From assembly GCA_004352715.1 (NCBI GenBank), contig SCFE01000098.1, positions 372,165-436,164 of the forward strand: a stretch of DNA of 64,000 bases, given 5' to 3'. The position numbers and the translations under genes are program-made. The stretch is from Hofstenia miamia. Lineage: Eukaryota > Xenacoelomorpha > Acoela. Under the pieces are notes generated by a model. The model did not search any database and was not told where the DNA came from. It saw only the letters and a program-made list of their open reading frames with translations. Shown here piece by piece: positions 58,677 to 64,000 of this stretch (positions are counted from its first letter, which is position 1; every line of letters starts with the position of its first letter).

Positions 58677-59232
58677 TTTTATTTTACATTAAATATAGAG
58701 AAATTTTGTAAAAAATCACATCAATTCCAAATTCGGATATGCGCAAAACACAAGATTTTACAGATAAATTAAATATATATCACCTAGAATTGTGTAAAAC
58801 CAAAATTACCTTAGTAACAGAAAATTACCTTGTCTTCAAAAACATGTGAAAATTGGGTTATTTTAAGCGTAACTTTAACCATACCTGATCACTATATTAG
58901 TTGTTTAACTTCAAAGTCTTTCTAATGTCGCTACATTTCCATAATTAATTAAGTTACTAACACATTACTGAAGACGTCTGCTTTATATATCAGTACACTA
59001 TGCTTACTGGATACAAACTTTGCTATTCAACATAATTCGTCACTAATATACAGGATTTGCCTATGTACATGTGTTTGAATCGTTGAATGTCTACAGTTAC
59101 ATATACATGCCAAGTTGTTATCGTAATGAATATCTGTAGTTAAAGCCAATTTAGAACTTCTAAAATTTTATTACATATTATATATTTGTATTCCAATCTA
59201 AAAAATATACTTTTAAAGTTTATTAATCTTAC

Positions 59233-59766
59233 CCCTATAAGAAAACTGGTAAGCGCTATCTCGTGATCTAAGGAAAAGTTTTCAGCAGACATTTTGCATT
59301 TGTCCATCGTAAATGCGGTACTGTTTTTTGGAATCAATCTTACATCAATTGTTAAGTTCTGGATAACCATTTGTACTTCGGGAAATTGAAGTGGAACTTT
59401 ATAGAAGAATACAAAAGTTGAAAGATTTGCTGAGAAGCCGATATGCACTGATTTGACAGATAAAGTTAGTGTAATGTAATCCTTACTAAACTTGATCAAT
59501 GGTTGATTGTTCAGGACTATGTTGCTAATGATCACATCCTCCACTTGATATTTCACAGTCTTTAGGCAAATGTTGACCTCGCCTTCATTTTCATTTTGAG
59601 GAGTAAAGGTCTTATTGGGTGAAGTCAGTCTCTTCATTAGTGTTTTCGACATGTACTCTGCACTTTGGGAAGTGAAATAAATGTCAATTTTACTGCATAC
59701 TGTTGCCGAAATTATTAAAAGAAAAAAGGCCAGATATATCTGTCTCTGCCCACGTTGCATTTTCAT
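59233..59766 (-). CDS. BPI/LBP-family lipid-binding protein, exon 1 (signal peptide and N-terminal barrel)
   Basis: Encodes residues 1-178. The start is ATG 59766-59764 (a second in-frame ATG lies two codons on). Residues 10-23 (IYLAFFLLIISATV) are the hydrophobic core of a signal peptide with cleavage likely near Cys24/Ser25. The rest follows the N-terminal BPI1 pattern: SQSAEYMSKTLMKRL helix, VNICLKTVKYQVEDVIISNI strand pair, then a polar stretch with Cys157 (AFTMDKCKMSAENFS), the first half of the family's conserved disulfide. Several N-X-S/T sites (NKT, NLS, NLT, NST, NFS) suit a secreted glycoprotein. The donor after 59233 is GTAAGA at a codon boundary. Having nearly the whole N-terminal domain in one exon is unlike vertebrate BPI genes, which are split into many. 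Together with exon 2 it gives 493 residues, close to BPI and LBP. Confidence 0.88.
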
Positions 59767-61364
59767 TCACATTCAATAAAGTTCTCTTATCAATTGCGTA
59801 TTTGTTTAGTTCTTTGTGTGAATAGTTAGAGATCAAATAAATTCATATTAATAATTACTAATTATGGTGATGACATAAATAACACATGTTAACAAGATCT
59901 ATTTTATGCATAAGCCTTTTCACTTATTTGGTTGGCTGGTTTTGGGTTTTTGACAGAAGTCTGATATTCTCTTAAATATAATCCTACACAGATGCAATAT
60001 ATTGTTATAAATTACTTGATGTTTCTATTTCTTCATGAATCATGTTATTTTATAATTTGACATAAGTCACAAGAAAATTAATTGTTGTATATTAGTAAAT
60101 TTGTATAGCGAGAATTATGATATGAAAGCAGTTACGATTGAATGCTAAATCACTCATTGTCTTAAAAATTGTTAACAATTTTATATTTGATAAAATTGAA
60201 ATCTTAAATGGATACCAGTATATACTAGCATAATGGGATTATCAGTTACCATCAAATCCCTTCGTAATTGGAGCTAAGATATATTTTAGGGGTACTGCGA
60301 CCGAATTGGAACAGGGACCATTGGTCACAGAAAATAAAATGATTTAAGTTTCTTGAAATTATACGATTGATTGGTTTCTAATTGGTTCACATTTTGGAAA
60401 GTTGATAAAGGTAATGTCATGAGTAGAAGTTATGCAGTGAGGAATTTGGATAATGGGTTTTTTCTTCAATTGTTTTCAAGATACATCCTTCAAAAAAAGT
60501 GTGCTTGGATGCGTTTGAAGCATTAGGGTAGAGTGTTCTAGTATTTTTTCGTCTAATGAGGTACTAGACGTATTAAATCTCTGTTTATGTGTAAAGCAGA
60601 GAGATATATGGGCATGTTGAAATTTATTATCTATACTTATTATATGAACTTTCTTAACAATAAATAATGACTATATTTCTAAGAAATTAGCTTCCTTTAA
60701 TGGTAGTATTGCGCAAATGGTGAAAGTGATTTCGCCATTTTGAGAAATCATAGCAGCTGACGTCATCGTCAAAATTAGTAAATAAACATATCTTATCTTA
60801 ATATTTGTAGACAGACTACAATCATTATTATGTGTTATAAAACAACTTAGTAAAACCAAGTATACCTATAAAATCTGCACAAAATAATCAAGCGAACTCT
60901 CCTAAACACGCCAGAAGATTTTGAGAAATGTAAGAGGGTTTTACTCTTATTAAAATTTGCGAGCATCTTCCTTTGTAGTAAAACATTTCCCTTAATACCA
61001 AAAATTTCCAAATTATCCAATTATTTCAGTTGTCGTGAGGATCGAATTAAATTGCATATATTGGAAGAAGTCTGATTAAATTGCTCAATATGTTTAATAA
61101 GAAATCGGTTTTCCTTAATTATTTTGTCTTTTTTACTGTTAAACAATGACTTTGCTTTACTTTACGGCAGCTTACAAGGTCTTAGGTAAAGTAAAATAAA
61201 ATTCTCTGGTTGACTTTAACTTACTTTGCAGTAGTGTAGGACAAGGTTAAGACACGCATAACTAAGAACCTTTCCATATTGACAATAACACAGTTACTAG
61301 AAATTTACAAGAAAAACGTGAGGAAAATGTACGCATGCGTTGCATGCTTTGAAGATGTTTGAAG
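59767..61364. other. No gene recognised upstream of the BPI/LBP-like gene
   Basis: AT-rich. No TATA box is obvious within 100 bp of the ATG. A full CRE-type palindrome TGACGTCA lies at about 60757, without further support. Confidence 0.35.
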
Positions 61365-61571
61365 ATGTTGCTTAATAAAATTCTGGGAAATAAAGCGTCA
61401 TTGCAGACTCACAAGAACCTGTTTCTTAATCAGAAAATGCTTATTAGTACACCAGTGGGACGAGCTATCATGATTGAACAAACAAGAGAACGACAAAATA
61501 GATTTAGGAGATCCCTGTCATCATCTTCTTCGTCATTTCTTGGTAACCATAAACGAATAATACAAAACTAG
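61365..61571 (+). CDS. Short Ser/Arg-rich ORF, doubtful
   Basis: From ATG 61365, 68 codons: MLLNKILGNKASLQTHKNLF at the start and RERQNRFRRSLSSSSSSFLG near the end. The base composition is less AT-rich than around it and the tail is basic with a serine run, as in some nuclear-protein tails. It could be a terminal exon, but I found no convincing acceptor in front and no close poly(A) signal. No family is recognised. Confidence 0.25.
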   Translation: MLLNKILGNKASLQTHKNLFLNQKMLISTPVGRAIMIEQTRERQNRFRRSLSSSSSSFLGNHKRIIQN

Positions 61572-61695
61572 AAATTCGATTGGCTTTTTCCAATCATCAA
61601 TGAAAATATCTTGTTTCAATAACTTTCGGACTCTGTAGTTACCCATCATTTACATTGATAGGGACATATATCAAAAGAAATATGGCATGCGAAGT

Positions 61696-62244
61696 TTATA
61701 CTAGACGAGCAACACTTATCACATGTAGTTGAAATGCCTAATGACATCTTGTGGAAAGCAGTTTCAATATATTTTCTATGACATGACACACCTACCGCTA
61801 TTTGGGAAGTTGTTATTTTGATAATTTGTAAAACAGTAATTTATTCTTATAAATGATCATTTTTACAACAGTTTCATAGACTATTGTTATTTTACATTCA
61901 TATATACATAAAATGTGTTGAGCAATTCCGCGTTCCAGTACCTTTTTGTTTCAAAGTTTAGACTACATTGTCAACCTGATGTCTTGAGATGGTTGAAAAA
62001 AATTAAATAACACACCTAGACACCTTTTCAGCGCCTCAGTTGGATTTTCACTTTTCTTTGGAAGTCCTGTTGTCTATGCTCATGATGTATGCATTAAATT
62101 TCAACTATAAATAAAAAAACAAGCAAATGTCATTAATATGCTTAATGTAAATTTACCCCGTTTAACAACAGAAGAACAAATTATTGGCCAGAAATCACAC
62201 TTTATATTAATGATCTCATCTGACCTTCAAATTGGTAAGAATAA
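61696..62244. repeat. 549-bp segment duplicated at 63452-64000
   Basis: Begins TTATACTAGACGAGCAACAC. The same sequence begins right after the single N at 63451 and runs to the window end, with no difference seen (offset 1,756 bp). Confidence 0.85.
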
Positions 62245-63450
62245 ATCGCTTTGATAAATTTGCTGGTTTTTAGCAACCACCATGTATATATAATACTACT
62301 TTTATGAAAAGATTCATGTACCCTAGGAATGCTGAATTTAAATTTATTCATAAAAGTTAAGAATATTCCTGCTTTTTGGAAGAAAGCAAATAATATAGAA
62401 AAGTTATCATTTGAAAATTCTAAGATATTATTTCACTACAAAACACAAGAAAAGGACAAAGAACAGTTATCAATGTTGATTCTAACATTTTTAGCAACTT
62501 CATAACAAAATGTCCAATCTGGATGTATTTATTAAGCGTAAAAACATTGTACTTTATCGTCATATTATGAAGTACTGTTGTAATAATGACATCAAAAGTC
62601 TCTGCGCATCATTATGGTGGAGTTTGCAAAAGCACTGGTGATCAGTACTATACTTAATAAACTCGATCAATATGATGAAATTAATAAATATTTATAATGA
62701 TATGATTCATTTCTACGAAAAATACTTGTTGTAAGAAAACTATAATGGTTAAAGTTATATCATAGAGGCTCCTGAGTCCTGTACTGTATATAGAACTAGA
62801 TTGTTTCCTGTGACTATAAATGAAACTAATTATATTTTAAAGTATATGATTTGAATACCACAGTAATTTGTATGTAAATGGATAAGGCATAAGTTGAACT
62901 TGACAATATTATCTATTAATAAGGCAAAGGCTAGGGGAATAGTAATAAATACATCAAAATCGTTATTGACAAGCGCGACGTTAAAAATTGATAGCGTGGA
63001 GATTAAACCTCTGTAAGAAAAAAATCGTTTGGATGTATATTTCAAGTTATCATTGAACCTTAGTTCAGAGATTCAAAGAAAATTGAAAAAATTTAGAAAA
63101 GCACTAGTCATATTATTTTATCAAAAACAAAGTTTTGATAAAAAGCAACTCATCCACGAACTGCCATTTGCGCAGCAAATATTGAAAAATTGAGATATGT
63201 ATATATATATATATATACCGGTATATGTATATATATATTGAATTCAATTTTTCCTGACCTCTGTAATAACTTAGATAATTCATAGTTGGAAATACGGTTG
63301 TTGCCAAACACTAGAAAATAACGCGTAGCTAATAATTGATAACATATTATACATCAGCTGTATTTTGAATATGTAGTCGACGTTTTTTGCAAGTGTTTCA
63401 CATAGGAAGTGTGCACAGTGAAAAAAGTCGCTTGGAATAGAACTGAGGTG
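62245..63450. other. No gene recognised; (AT)n with ACCGGT centre at about 63199-63237
   Basis: AT-rich. The (AT)n carries a palindromic TATACCGGTATA. Short frames at 62830-63045 lie on both strands but show no family motif. Confidence 0.35.
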
Positions 63451-63451
63451 N

Positions 63452-64000
63452 TTATACTAGACGAGCAACACTTATCACATGTAGTTGAAATGCCTAATGA
63501 CATCTTGTGGAAAGCAGTTTCAATATATTTTCTATGACATGACACACCTACCGCTATTTGGGAAGTTGTTATTTTGATAATTTGTAAAACAGTAATTTAT
63601 TCTTATAAATGATCATTTTTACAACAGTTTCATAGACTATTGTTATTTTACATTCATATATACATAAAATGTGTTGAGCAATTCCGCGTTCCAGTACCTT
63701 TTTGTTTCAAAGTTTAGACTACATTGTCAACCTGATGTCTTGAGATGGTTGAAAAAAATTAAATAACACACCTAGACACCTTTTCAGCGCCTCAGTTGGA
63801 TTTTCACTTTTCTTTGGAAGTCCTGTTGTCTATGCTCATGATGTATGCATTAAATTTCAACTATAAATAAAAAAACAAGCAAATGTCATTAATATGCTTA
63901 ATGTAAATTTACCCCGTTTAACAACAGAAGAACAAATTATTGGCCAGAAATCACACTTTATATTAATGATCTCATCTGACCTTCAAATTGGTAAGAATAA
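63452..64000. repeat. Second copy of 61696-62244, probably an assembly artefact
   Basis: Starts directly after a single N and copies 61696-62244 without visible change; it is cut by the window end. Confidence 0.85.

Larger units (their letters stand above)
57069..59232 (-). other. Intron of the BPI/LBP-like gene
   Basis: A phase-0 GT-AG intron of 2,164 bp (donor GGG|GTAAGATT, acceptor AAATGTTTAG|T, with a plausible branch sequence TTGCTAAAT upstream of the acceptor). It contains an inverted-repeat element (57767-58100), a short TTAGGG run (58659-58676) and a + strand frame of 66 codons (58392-58592) with six Cys that I cannot assign. Confidence 0.8.

Noticed and set aside
62830-63045. Minus-strand frame with an acceptor-like TTTCTTACAG, and an opposing + frame ending before GTAAG
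   Set aside because: Both strands look equally open, neither has a family motif or a partner exon; probably chance.

Overview
The window looks like AT-rich metazoan nuclear DNA, probably from an invertebrate, assembled from contigs. It has GT-AG introns, canonical AATAAA poly(A) signals, many (AT)n and (ATT)n microsatellites, LINE, hAT, Tc1/mariner and piggyBac relics, and a short TTAGGG run. Genes are sparse. I cannot name the phylum from this sequence. There are five runs of N (2868-3023, 38016-38225, 39968-39979, 53414-53551, 55581-55760) and four single Ns (13594, 46342, 52916, 63451).

Host genes. (1) 1056-4302 (+) holds the last two recognisable exons of a lamin-B-receptor / delta14-sterol-reductase-like membrane protein; earlier exons must lie upstream of the window. 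(2) An intronless ORF at 4516-4860 (+) starts 213 bp after that gene's stop codon and encodes a small single-pass membrane protein that I do not recognise. (3) 56121-59766 (-) is a complete-looking two-exon gene of the BPI/LBP family, a secreted lipid-binding protein of about 493 residues, with one phase-0 intron of 2,164 bp. A short serine/arginine-rich ORF at 61365-61571 is doubtful.

Mobile DNA fills most of the rest. Five non-autonomous hAT elements have matching terminal inverted repeats and 8-bp target-site duplications (2603-2828, 15453-16595, 21776-22468, 35748-36380, 42440-43019). Two of them are nested in other transposons: 21776-22468 lies within a mariner-like transposase relic, and 42440-43019 interrupts the Cys-rich tail of a piggyBac relic. 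LINE reverse-transcriptase relics lie on the minus strand at 8.1-9.8, 12.3-13.4, 39.4-40.3 and 44.3-45.1 kb. Tc1-like relics lie at 19.0, 49.5 and 54.3-55.5 kb. A palindromic fold-back element with an (AT)n centre is at 7.3-7.5 kb.

Two repeat systems stand out. One is a tandem array at 34126-35434, with five copies of a 208-bp unit and two shorter copies. The other is a dispersed family bounded by (AT)n, with five copies between 46.3 and 54.3 kb, one of them continuous with an unrecognised coding remnant.

Several exact duplications begin at N positions (39648/39980, 46343/53117, 61696/63452) and are probably assembly artefacts. The long stretches at 9.8-12.2, 23.5-34.1 and 48.5-52.9 kb hold nothing I can call a gene. 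All calls come from reading translations and repeats by eye; no database search was run.
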